The translations under genes were made by a program, and so were the position numbers. This document shows positions 22,908 to 31,236 of a stretch of DNA of 33,599 nt, in pieces. Each line of letters opens with the position of its first letter. Within the stretch, counting starts at the first letter, position 1. Source of the stretch: Rikenellaceae bacterium (lineage in GTDB: Bacteria; Bacteroidota; Bacteroidia; Bacteroidales; UBA932); contig CAAGFN010000032.1 in NCBI GenBank assembly GCA_900769145.1, forward strand, positions 1 through 33,599, read 5' to 3'. The notes below the pieces were generated by a model, which made no database searches, was not told the origin of the DNA, and saw only the letters and a program-made list of their open reading frames with translations.

Positions 22908-25900
22908 ATGAGAGTTTTACAATCATTCGCTGTTGCTCTTGTTCTCTCGCTTGGTTGCTGCATAAGCGCCTTTGCGCAGAACAGGCAGGTGTCGGGAAAA
23001 GTTCTTGACATCAATCAGCAGCCGGTCATCGGAGCGGCAGTAATGCTTTCCGGAAGTGCCAGCCAGGGCGCTGTGACCGATGTTGACGGTAACTTCACAT
23101 TGAATGTGCCAGCCTCTGACGTGACCTTGGATGTATCCTGTCTGGGCTATTCTTCCCAGCTGGTCAAAGTTGCAGCCGGCAAAACTTCAGTGGTGGTCTA
23201 TCTCGAAGAAGACAATATGCTTCTTAATGAGACTGTCGTTGTGGGATACGGTACCCAGAAGAAGGTCAATCTGACCGGTGCCGTGTCGGTCATTGATGAC
23301 AAGAGCCTCAAGGACCGTTCATCACACAACCTCGTTACTATGCTTCAGGGTTCTGTACCTGGCCTGAACATCACTACCCAGTCCGGTGCCCCGGGCAGTA
23401 CAGGTAAACTGAACATCCGCGGATTCACATCCATCAACAATTCTGATGCGGCTCCGCTCATCCTCATTGACGGTGCTGTCGGAGACATCGAGGACGTCAA
23501 CCCTAATGATGTTGCCAGCATTTCAGTCATCAAGGATGCTGCCGCTGCTGCCGTTTACGGTGCCAGGGCTGCATTCGGTGTCATTCTCGTGACCACGAAG
23601 AAGGGAACATCCGATGATGGTCTTGCCAAAATCCGCTACAGCGGAAAATTCGGATGGGAGGCTCCTACGACATCCACCGACTATGAAGACAGAGGTTATT
23701 GGTCAGTTTATACTCTTGACCTCTTCTGGAGGACCCAGGCCGCCCATAAGAATTACACCAATTACACGGAGCACGATATGCTCGAACTCCTCGCCCGTGT
23801 CAATGACAAGACCGAGAATCCTGACCGTCCATGGGTTGTCAAGGAAGTCAGGAACGGCAAGGAGCAGTGGGTATATTACTGCAACACCGACTGGTATCAC
23901 GAGATGTTCAATGACAGGCATCCTGTTCAGCAGCACAATGTCTCCATCAGCGGTGGAACCAAGGGCGTAAGGTACTTCCTCTCAGCAGGATATGACAAGC
24001 AGTCAGGTATCCACAAGATGAATCCTGATGAATTCAGGAAGTTGAATGTCAGGGCTAATGTCGATGCCAATGTGAAGCCTTGGCTGAAAGTTTCGGACAA
24101 TGTCTCCTTCTACACTTCCGACTATTCATACATTGGAGCGGCAGGCTCGAATGACCAGGATATTTTCTACAATCTCCGTCACTGCCCGGCTTCATTCCCT
24201 CTCTTCAACCCGGATGGCTCCGGTCTCTACGCCAACCCTCTTGTAAGCGGTTATAACGTAGCAAACGGCCGTCAGATCATCCTCTCGATGGGTAAGCACA
24301 AGAATGCCCAGAAGAAATTCAACTTCGCGAATACCGCTGAGATGGTCATCACTCCTGTAAAGCAGTTCAATATCACTGCCAATGTGACCTACAGAAGAGT
24401 TCAGCGAGATGACAGTTACAGGACTGTCAATGTCCCATACGGTATCAGGCCTGGTGAGTTCGACGCATATACCACCGGTGCCGGCGAGAATGCCCTCACC
24501 GAGCGTCACAGGACATACAACTATTTGTCCAGCAATGTTTTCGCAACATACTCCGATACATATAAGGAGGCACATAACCTCAAGATTATGGTTGGTCTCA
24601 GCACTGAGACATACCGTTACAAGAATGTGCAGGCCACAGGCAAGAATGTTTCGGATGACTTTCTGAATGACCTGAACCTGGTTGTTCCGGATGAGTCCGG
24701 AGCCACTATCACTGAGGTCGCCGGAGGACAGAGCGAGTATGCACTTCTCGGATTCTTCGGTCGTATCAACTATGATTACAAAGGCAGGTATCTCGCAGAA
24801 ATATCAGGAAGATATGACGGTACATCCAGATTCGGAGCCGGTCATAGATGGGGGCTTTTCCCGTCGGGTTCCATCGGTTGGAGAATCTCGGAGGAGCCTT
24901 TCTTCCGTTCTGCCAAGAATACAGTGAACAATCTCAAACTCCGTGCTTCCTACGGTTCTCTCGGAAACCAGAATGTAGCCGACTATGCGTATATGAGAAC
25001 TGTAAGCGTAAGTACTTTCAACCACTATACCTTCGGCGAGGGTTCCAACAGGGCCCAGTATACCGGAATTTCAGCTCCTAACTCCAGCAAACTTACCTGG
25101 GAGACTTCCCAGCAGTACAATGTCGGTCTCGATGCCGCATTCCTCAATGACAGGCTAGAGTTTACCGCCGAGGCTTATATCCGCGACACCAAGAATATGC
25201 TTGTCAGCGGAGGTGCATTGCCTGCTGTCTATGGAGCATCTTCTCCAAAGGAAAATTCAGCCGACCTGAGAACCAAGGGTTATGAACTTTCCATCAGCTG
25301 GAGAGATTCGTTCAAGCTTGCCGGCAAGCCGTTCAATTACAGCTTGAGGGCATCCATGAGTGACTATGTTTCCCATATCACAAGATATGACAACAACAAG
25401 GACAAACTCCTCAATGACTACTATCCGGGACAGCGCATCGGCGAAATCTGGGGATTCGTAGTGGACGGACTGTTCAAGACAGATGAAGAGGCCCAGGATT
25501 ACCAGGCCAATGTGCTTGATGCCCTTACTCTTATCGGTGACAACCGTATGCAGGGCGGCTTCCTTGCCGGCGACCTTCGTTACGTGGACCTCGACAACAA
25601 GCAGGAGGGTCCAAATGGTATCAATGTCCTTTCTTACGGCAAGAATACCGTAGATGACCCGGGCGACCGCAAGATTATCGGAAACTCCCTGCCAAGCATG
25701 CAGTACGGTTTCAATATCGGATTTGACTGGATGGGCTTCGACGTATCCGTATTCTTCCAGGGCGTGGGCAACCACTATATCTATCCTTCAGGAATGTGCA
25801 TTCCTTTCTGGGGTTCATACTCATACGCATATTACACCGCATTCATGCCTAGGGACTTCATCAAGACCTGCTGGTCAGAGGAGAATCCGGACGCCTACTT

Positions 25901-26249
25901 CCCAAGGCCGCGTGTTTACTCTTCCACCGGTGGTGAACTCAAGCTCCCTAATACGAGGTATCTGCAGAACACCCGTTATCTGAGATTGAAGAACCTCACT
26001 GTAGGTTATTCTCTTCCTAAGAAGTGGATGGATGCAATTCACGTCGATAAGGTGAGACTTTACTTCTCCGGCGAGAACCTCGCTTACTGGTCGCCTCTCA
26101 AGAAACATACTAAGTACTGGGATCCGGAGTCCACATATTACAGAGGTACAGGCAAGAACAGTGAAGGAGTCTATACTCCTGACAACAAGGACTTTATCGC
26201 ATATCCTTGGCAGAAAACCATTATGTTCGGTATTGACATTACATTCTAA
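22908..26249 (+). CDS. SusC/RagA-family TonB-dependent outer-membrane transporter
   Basis: 1113-residue TonB-dependent importer. Signal peptide MRVLQSFAVALVLSLGCC...AFAQ, then the regulatory-like beta-sandwich VSGKVLDINQQPVIGAAV. The plug starts at NETVVVGYGTQKKVNLTGA and includes LILIDGAVGDIEDVNPNDV and AAAAVYGARAAFGVILVTTK. The barrel ends MFGIDITF. It shares with the 15240 transporter the same N-terminal and plug sequence almost throughout, plus GGQSEYALLGFFGRINYD and GRYDGTSRF; over a 75-base sample of the plug the two genes differ at ten positions, all third codon positions. Differences concentrate in presumed extracellular loops, which suggests related but not identical ligands. No STN domain. 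It pairs with the susD at 26267. Confidence 0.95.
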   Translation: MRVLQSFAVALVLSLGCCISAFAQNRQVSGKVLDINQQPVIGAAVMLSGSASQGAVTDVDGNFTLNVPASDVTLDVSCLGYSSQLVKVAAGKTSVVVYLEEDNMLLNETVVVGYGTQKKVNLTGAVSVIDDKSLKDRSSHNLVTMLQGSVPGLNITTQSGAPGSTGKLNIRGFTSINNSDAAPLILIDGAVGDIEDVNPNDVASISVIKDAAAAAVYGARAAFGVILVTTKKGTSDDGLAKIRYSGKFGWEAPTTSTDYEDRGYWSVYTLDLFWRTQAAHKNYTNYTEHDMLELLARVNDKTENPDRPWVVKEVRNGKEQWVYYCNTDWYHEMFNDRHPVQQHNVSISGGTKGVRYFLSAGYDKQSGIHKMNPDEFRKLNVRANVDANVKPWLKVSDNVSFYTSDYSYIGAAGSNDQDIFYNLRHCPASFPLFNPDGSGLYANPLVSGYNVANGRQIILSMGKHKNAQKKFNFANTAEMVITPVKQFNITANVTYRRVQRDDSYRTVNVPYGIRPGEFDAYTTGAGENALTERHRTYNYLSSNVFATYSDTYKEAHNLKIMVGLSTETYRYKNVQATGKNVSDDFLNDLNLVVPDESGATITEVAGGQSEYALLGFFGRINYDYKGRYLAEISGRYDGTSRFGAGHRWGLFPSGSIGWRISEEPFFRSAKNTVNNLKLRASYGSLGNQNVADYAYMRTVSVSTFNHYTFGEGSNRAQYTGISAPNSSKLTWETSQQYNVGLDAAFLNDRLEFTAEAYIRDTKNMLVSGGALPAVYGASSPKENSADLRTKGYELSISWRDSFKLAGKPFNYSLRASMSDYVSHITRYDNNKDKLLNDYYPGQRIGEIWGFVVDGLFKTDEEAQDYQANVLDALTLIGDNRMQGGFLAGDLRYVDLDNKQEGPNGINVLSYGKNTVDDPGDRKIIGNSLPSMQYGFNIGFDWMGFDVSVFFQGVGNHYIYPSGMCIPFWGSYSYAYYTAFMPRDFIKTCWSEENPDAYFPRPRVYSSTGGELKLPNTRYLQNTRYLRLKNLTVGYSLPKKWMDAIHVDKVRLYFSGENLAYWSPLKKHTKYWDPESTYYRGTGKNSEGVYTPDNKDFIAYPWQKTIMFGIDITF

Positions 26250-26253
26250 AGAT

Positions 26254-26260
26254 GGGAGGA
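26254..26260 (+). promoter_or_regulatory. Ribosome-binding site deciding the plus-strand susD start
   Basis: GGGAGGA ends 6 nt before the ATG at 26267. It would be coding sequence if the ATG at 26252 were used, so 26267 is preferred. Confidence 0.65.
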
Positions 26261-26266
26261 AAGATT

Positions 26267-28084
26267 ATGAGAAGATATATTTTACCTGTCTTGGCAATAG
26301 TTCTTGGCCTTTCGTCCTGTGACTTCCTTGACAGAACACCAAAAGACAAGCTCGCTCCTGAGAACTATTTCAGGAATGAGCAGGATTTCAAGTTGTTCTC
26401 CAACTCTTTCTATGACAACTTGTTTTCCAAAGAACCATACGCAAGGCAATCTGATGTTTTTTATCAGAAGGGCGTCCTTTCTGATGAGTTGATGGGTGGT
26501 GTGGCCCGTGAGATTCCGACCGGAGTAGGTTCCGGCGGATGGGGATGGAGCCAGCTCCGCAAAATCAACACTATGCTCGGCAATATGGACAAATGTGATG
26601 ACCAGGCTGTTGTAAAACAGTACACCGGTCTTGCAAAGTTCTTCCGTGCCAGATTCTACTATGAGAAGGTGAAAAAATTCGGAGATGTCCCTTGGTATGA
26701 CAGGGAACTCGGCTCCAAGGATCCTGACCTTTACAAGACTCAGGATTCGCGTGAGTTCGTGATGTCCAAAATGCTCGAGGACATTGACGATGCGATAGAG
26801 TCTCTTCCTTCAGCTGTAAGTACCTACCGGGTGAACCGCTGGGCTGCCCTTATGCTCAAGGCCCAGTTCTGCCTTTATGAGGGAACATACAGGAAGTATC
26901 GTGGACTTGAATATCCGGAAGGCCTCAAGAGTGATGATTACCTGAGGCTTGCCGCAGAGGCTGCGGAAGAGATTATCGACAAGGGTCCGTATTCATTTGC
27001 GGCAGATTATGGTGAGCTTTTCCGCGAGCCTGATGCTGACAAGAATGAGTTCATCCTTGCCATCCGTATGGACCAGGCTATTTCCTGCGTTCACAATTCG
27101 ACTGCATACGCTTGTATGGCAACACAGGGCAACCCGGGATTCAGCAAGAAATTCATTGACTCGTTCCTTATGTCTGACGGAAGCCGTTTCACAGACAAGG
27201 AAGGCTGGGAGACAATGCAGTTCGCCGATGAGGTCAAGGACAGGGATCCGAGGCTTGCCGCCATCATCAGGATGCCAGACCAGGTCCGCTCTACAGACAA
27301 ATATACTATGGTCGGCCCGGATCTTTCAGTAACTTCTTCCGGTTTCCAGATGGACAAGTATGTTATGGATGGTTCCAAATACCCTACTACTGAGCGTGTG
27401 GACATGTCTTTCAATGATATTCCGGTTTACCGTTTCGCAGAGGCCCATCTCATTTATGCGGAGGCCAAGGCTGAACTCGGACAGTTCCGTCAGGACGAGG
27501 CCGACAAGTCCATCAACAAGCTCAGGGCCAGGGTCAATATGCCTAAGATGGTCGTTGACAATTTGACGGTGGACCCATATCTTGTTTCCGAGAAATATGG
27601 TTACCTGACTCTTGCTGAAAAGAATCCGTCCAATCTTGCCGCCTTGCTTGAAATCCGCAGGGAAAGAACCATTGAACTGGTTCTCGAAGACAGCAACCGT
27701 TGGGATGACATTGTCAGGTGGAAGGAAGGCCGCTGCTTCATGCAGCCTCTTCAGGGAATCTATTTCCCTGGCCCTGGCGAGTATGACCTGACTGGAGACG
27801 GCCAGCCTGATATCCTTCTTTATGACACGGCCAAAGCACCTGACAGCAAGATTGAATATAAGGTCCAGATTCAGGAAATTGAGATTGACGGCAAGACTGT
27901 TCCTTGCACGGATGGCGTTGTCCTGAGTGAGGGCAGAAGCGGATACATAGATATGCACAGGCTCAAGAACCGTTCATTCGATGAGAACAGGGACTATCTT
28001 TATCCTATTCCTCTCGAAGACAGGCAACTCAATCCTAATCTGAAGCAGAATCCTGGTTGGAAGGATGGCCTTTCAGAAGAATAG
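26267..28084 (+). CDS. SusD/RagB-family ligand-binding lipoprotein
   Basis: 605-residue surface lipoprotein, partner of the SusC at 22908. The signal MRRYILPVLAIVLGLSSC gives C18, followed by DFLDRTPKDKLAPENYF. TPR-like helices include KFFRARFYYEKVKKFGDVPW. The C-terminal part has LEIRRERTIELVLEDSNRWDDIVRWKEGR, then YFPGPGEYDLTGDGQPD with a calcium-loop-like DxTGDGxxD, and ends NPNLKQNPGWKDGL. The start at 26267 rather than 26252 is chosen for the ribosome-binding site and a normal signal peptide. It is clearly related to the susD at 13408-15222. Confidence 0.94.
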   Translation: MRRYILPVLAIVLGLSSCDFLDRTPKDKLAPENYFRNEQDFKLFSNSFYDNLFSKEPYARQSDVFYQKGVLSDELMGGVAREIPTGVGSGGWGWSQLRKINTMLGNMDKCDDQAVVKQYTGLAKFFRARFYYEKVKKFGDVPWYDRELGSKDPDLYKTQDSREFVMSKMLEDIDDAIESLPSAVSTYRVNRWAALMLKAQFCLYEGTYRKYRGLEYPEGLKSDDYLRLAAEAAEEIIDKGPYSFAADYGELFREPDADKNEFILAIRMDQAISCVHNSTAYACMATQGNPGFSKKFIDSFLMSDGSRFTDKEGWETMQFADEVKDRDPRLAAIIRMPDQVRSTDKYTMVGPDLSVTSSGFQMDKYVMDGSKYPTTERVDMSFNDIPVYRFAEAHLIYAEAKAELGQFRQDEADKSINKLRARVNMPKMVVDNLTVDPYLVSEKYGYLTLAEKNPSNLAALLEIRRERTIELVLEDSNRWDDIVRWKEGRCFMQPLQGIYFPGPGEYDLTGDGQPDILLYDTAKAPDSKIEYKVQIQEIEIDGKTVPCTDGVVLSEGRSGYIDMHRLKNRSFDENRDYLYPIPLEDRQLNPNLKQNPGWKDGLSEE

Positions 28085-28115
28085 CGCACTGTTTTAACCG
28101 CAAAAATTATCGTAT

Positions 28116-31109
28116 ATGAAATTAATTAACAAGATATTCAGTATCAGCGCCGCTCTTGTCTGCGTCTCGCTTGCGGGTTGCCAGGAAGAGGAAATGGTCA
28201 AGCCAAGTGCGCTGCTTTGCGATCCGAGTCTCACTTTCGCCGCAAAGGACGCTGAACCTCAGACTCTTACTGTGGCGTCCGACGAGGAGTGGATGATCGA
28301 TGTTCCGGTTGACTGGATTGACGTGGACCCTGTCAGGGGATCCAATACTGTTGCCGTGACTGTTACTGTGGCTGACAACTTCGAAGGTGGTGTCATGTCT
28401 CTTCCAAGAAATGCCACCATTACCATTGCGAACAAGAGAGGATACTCCGTAACTGCCGTCATTTACCAGAAAGGCGACAACTATGTCGGAGTTTCTGAGA
28501 TGACAATCGCTGAATTCAACAAGATTGACGATGGTGCATTCGCCAAGATTCCCGGCGGTCAGGTTATGGCAGTGTCTGCCGACGGCTTCGTGATAAGCGA
28601 TGCTTCTGGGAATTTGTTCGTGGAGTCAAAGGAAAAGGTCAATGCCGGTGACAAGGTATTCATTGCCGGCGAGAAAGTATCCAAATATGGGGCTGCCGCC
28701 ATTTTGGCGGGAGAGGTGACTGTCAATTCGAATGAAGAGGTGGTTCTCCCTGCTCCGGTACCGTTTGACCCTTCCACTCACAATGTTCCTGTTTTTGTGA
28801 CTGCTGAGTCAGGTATTCTTGGAAGCAACCTCGTCTTCGAACCGGCTTTGTCGGTCGATGTTGTCGCTGTTGAACTCAAGGCAGGCTCCGAGGTGGATCT
28901 TGCCGCCGTGAATATGCACAATATCGCATATCAGGGCTACCTGCTTGGTGTTGAGGAGGGTGTTGCTTCAATTCTCATCACCAGTCTTGAGGACAAGGGC
29001 ATCAATGACAATCTTGAGGCATATTTCTATGATGACTTCTCCTGGATGAAGCCGTTCATCGAGGCTTCCGGCGTGAAGGTAGGCGACTCTATCGGCGAGA
29101 ACAATGCCGGTGCTGATGCTCCTAACCTCCGTTCCAATGCTTCGCTCGGTCTTCTTCTTGACGAGTTCCTCGCCAGGGGTTATGAGGATTTGAATCCTGG
29201 TCCTAAGGTCATTTATCCTCAGGCTTATTATTGGAAGTTCGGCAAGACGAGTTCGGCTACTGCCAACAATAACAACGGTCTCAAACTTCCTGTGATAGAG
29301 TTCAAGGGCAGCGAGCTTGTCAATGCCATCATTGAATTTGACTGGGCAGCCCACATGACAGGCTCCGGCAACATTGACAAGGTACAGATTGTCGTCGAAG
29401 TCCCTGAAGGCGCAGGCCTGTTCGAGAACGGAACCAATGTCAGCGACCCTCTTATCACGACTCAGGAGCAAGGCCATCTCGAGTGGCAGCACGCATCAGT
29501 CCTCCTGAAAGGCGCAAGCGACAAGTCCAGAATCACTATCCGTCCGTACCAGTACGAATCAGTTACCCCTGACCAGCAGCGCTGGCATATTGACAATATC
29601 AAGATTAAGGATTCAGGTGTTCCGTACGCTGATCCGGTTTATGCGAACCTGAGCCTTTCCGATGAGATTGTCACCTTTGAGGGTACCCCTGGAGGACCTG
29701 CTTCCATCACTATCAAGTCCGACAATCCTTGGACCATCACCAAGTCATTCGATTCGGACTGGTTCACCGTTGATGTTCTCGAAGGCAATGCCAATGAGGA
29801 AGTGACCGTGACTGTGGATTGCGAGCAGAGTCTCAGCACCACTATGAGGACAGGATATTTCACTATCGCTTCTGCTGATACCAGGAAGAATATCTATGTG
29901 GTTCAGTCAGCTGCCGGCGGAGAGCTTGACCCTCTCATCAGCGTTGTAACAGACAAGAACACATCCACTCTCCTCGGAGAGGGTGATAGCTTCGATGTCA
30001 CTGTACAGTCCAATATTGAATACGCTGTCGAGATTTCTGACGAATGGATTACCGAGGCCGAGGTTCCTTCTACCCGTGGTCTTGTCGAGAAGTCATACCA
30101 TTCCTTCACCCTGGCACCTAACCTGACCGGCGCGACCAGAAGCGGATACGTACGTTTCTACAACGAGGACAAGAATGTCGAGTCGTATGTGATGGTAAAG
30201 CAGGAGAACTTCGAGCCGAGGATTGACGTTATCGTATCCAGCCAGACGAGATTCATCCCAGCAGCCGGAATGACTCTTCCTGTTAGAATCGAATCCAATG
30301 TGGATTTCACCGCTACCTCAGACGAAATTACTCTTCCTGTATCTGAAGCAGTTGCCGGTAATTACGACCTCAGTGTCCAGGTGAAAGCCAATACCGGACT
30401 GACAAGAGATGCAAAGGTGACATTCTACAATGCAAAGTATGACTTTACCTATGTATATTCTATCGAGCAGCACGGCTCTGATGTGATTTTTGCTGATGAC
30501 TTCAGCTGGATTCAGCCTGTAGTCGATGCCGCCAAGAGTTCGGACCCGGGTGAGTATGATACAGTCGGAAGCAAGAATCTCAGCGCAAAGGCACCTAACA
30601 TTTATTCGACAGCTGCGTTGAATGATATATTTGTGCCTCTGCGTGACAAGATGGGATATGTCATCCCTGGCAAGGCTGATGGCGCCAACAATGTTGTCTA
30701 TGCCCAGGAATGCTACCTCAAGATGGGCAAGACTTCATCCAGCAGCCAGACTTCTCTCACTCTGCCTTCAATCAATGCAGGCGGAAAGGATTATGTCCTT
30801 TCAATGGACTGGGCGAGAATGGTACAGGGTTCTGGTGCCATTGACAATTACACCCTTACCTGGATGATTGTCGGCAACGGCACTTTCGAGAACGGGACCA
30901 AGTATAGCGATCCATTCGAGACGCCTCAGGGTCTTGGTGAGATTTTCTGGACAAAGATTTCCGCTGTTGTCAAGGGTGCTGACGCGAATACCAGAATCAC
31001 GGTTGTCGCTACAGACCTTCTCAACAAGGAAACCGGGGCAATCAACTACAAGGCTTCAGGCGGAAGGCGTATGTTCATCGACAATATTGTTGCCAAGGTG
31101 GTTGAATAA
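28116..31109 (+). CDS. BACON / OB-fold (DUF5689-like) / jelly-roll surface lipoprotein
   Basis: 997-residue lipoprotein with lipobox LAGC (C22). Domain order: BACON (about 32-120, DEEWMIDVPVDWIDVDPVRG); OB-fold-like DUF5689-type segment (about 128-220, FAKIPGGQVMAVSADGFVIS); jelly-roll-like module (about 300-500, FYDDFSWMKPF to RWHIDNIKIKD); BACON repeats (about 505-800); and a second jelly-roll-like module (about 800-997, FADDFSWIQPVVD to RMFIDNIVAKV). The two jelly-roll modules share the DDFSW entry, the YPQ/YAQ-x-YY/CYLKxGKTSS strand and the FIDNI exit, so they are an internal duplication. Last gene of the plus operon, 31 nt after susD. No catalytic motif is visible; a surface binding role is the best inference. 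Confidence 0.87.
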   Translation: MKLINKIFSISAALVCVSLAGCQEEEMVKPSALLCDPSLTFAAKDAEPQTLTVASDEEWMIDVPVDWIDVDPVRGSNTVAVTVTVADNFEGGVMSLPRNATITIANKRGYSVTAVIYQKGDNYVGVSEMTIAEFNKIDDGAFAKIPGGQVMAVSADGFVISDASGNLFVESKEKVNAGDKVFIAGEKVSKYGAAAILAGEVTVNSNEEVVLPAPVPFDPSTHNVPVFVTAESGILGSNLVFEPALSVDVVAVELKAGSEVDLAAVNMHNIAYQGYLLGVEEGVASILITSLEDKGINDNLEAYFYDDFSWMKPFIEASGVKVGDSIGENNAGADAPNLRSNASLGLLLDEFLARGYEDLNPGPKVIYPQAYYWKFGKTSSATANNNNGLKLPVIEFKGSELVNAIIEFDWAAHMTGSGNIDKVQIVVEVPEGAGLFENGTNVSDPLITTQEQGHLEWQHASVLLKGASDKSRITIRPYQYESVTPDQQRWHIDNIKIKDSGVPYADPVYANLSLSDEIVTFEGTPGGPASITIKSDNPWTITKSFDSDWFTVDVLEGNANEEVTVTVDCEQSLSTTMRTGYFTIASADTRKNIYVVQSAAGGELDPLISVVTDKNTSTLLGEGDSFDVTVQSNIEYAVEISDEWITEAEVPSTRGLVEKSYHSFTLAPNLTGATRSGYVRFYNEDKNVESYVMVKQENFEPRIDVIVSSQTRFIPAAGMTLPVRIESNVDFTATSDEITLPVSEAVAGNYDLSVQVKANTGLTRDAKVTFYNAKYDFTYVYSIEQHGSDVIFADDFSWIQPVVDAAKSSDPGEYDTVGSKNLSAKAPNIYSTAALNDIFVPLRDKMGYVIPGKADGANNVVYAQECYLKMGKTSSSSQTSLTLPSINAGGKDYVLSMDWARMVQGSGAIDNYTLTWMIVGNGTFENGTKYSDPFETPQGLGEIFWTKISAVVKGADANTRITVVATDLLNKETGAINYKASGGRRMFIDNIVAKVVE

Positions 31110-31132
31110 TCACAGACGGCATGATAAATGAT

Positions 31133-31168
31133 AATCAGGGAGACCCAATCGGCCTCCCTGATTTTTGC
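31133..31168 (+). terminator. Intrinsic terminator of the plus-strand operon
   Basis: AATCAGGGAG (31133-31142) pairs perfectly with CTCCCTGATT (31154-31163), with two more G-C pairs beyond one mismatch and a 5-nt loop. A T-run follows directly. It lies 23 nt after the BACON gene stop. Confidence 0.85.
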
Positions 31169-31183
31169 ATTTCAATATTCCTG

Positions 31184-31214
31184 TTGACCAAGTCCCCAAT
31201 AATGGTTACATTTG
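31184..31214 (+). promoter_or_regulatory. Predicted promoter of the AlbA_2-domain gene
   Basis: TTG at 31184-31186, a 20-bp spacer and TACATTTG at 31207-31214 match the Bacteroidota consensus. AGGAG at 31221-31225 then precedes the ATG at 31237 by 11 nt. Confidence 0.7.
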
Positions 31215-31236
31215 TCGAAAAGGAGAATAGTGCGCT

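Noticed and set aside
15240..26249. Invertible DNA (shufflon) through recombination between the two inverted susC genes
   Set aside because: The copies have frequent third-position differences, I see no long identical tract, and no invertase gene or recombination site is in the window.
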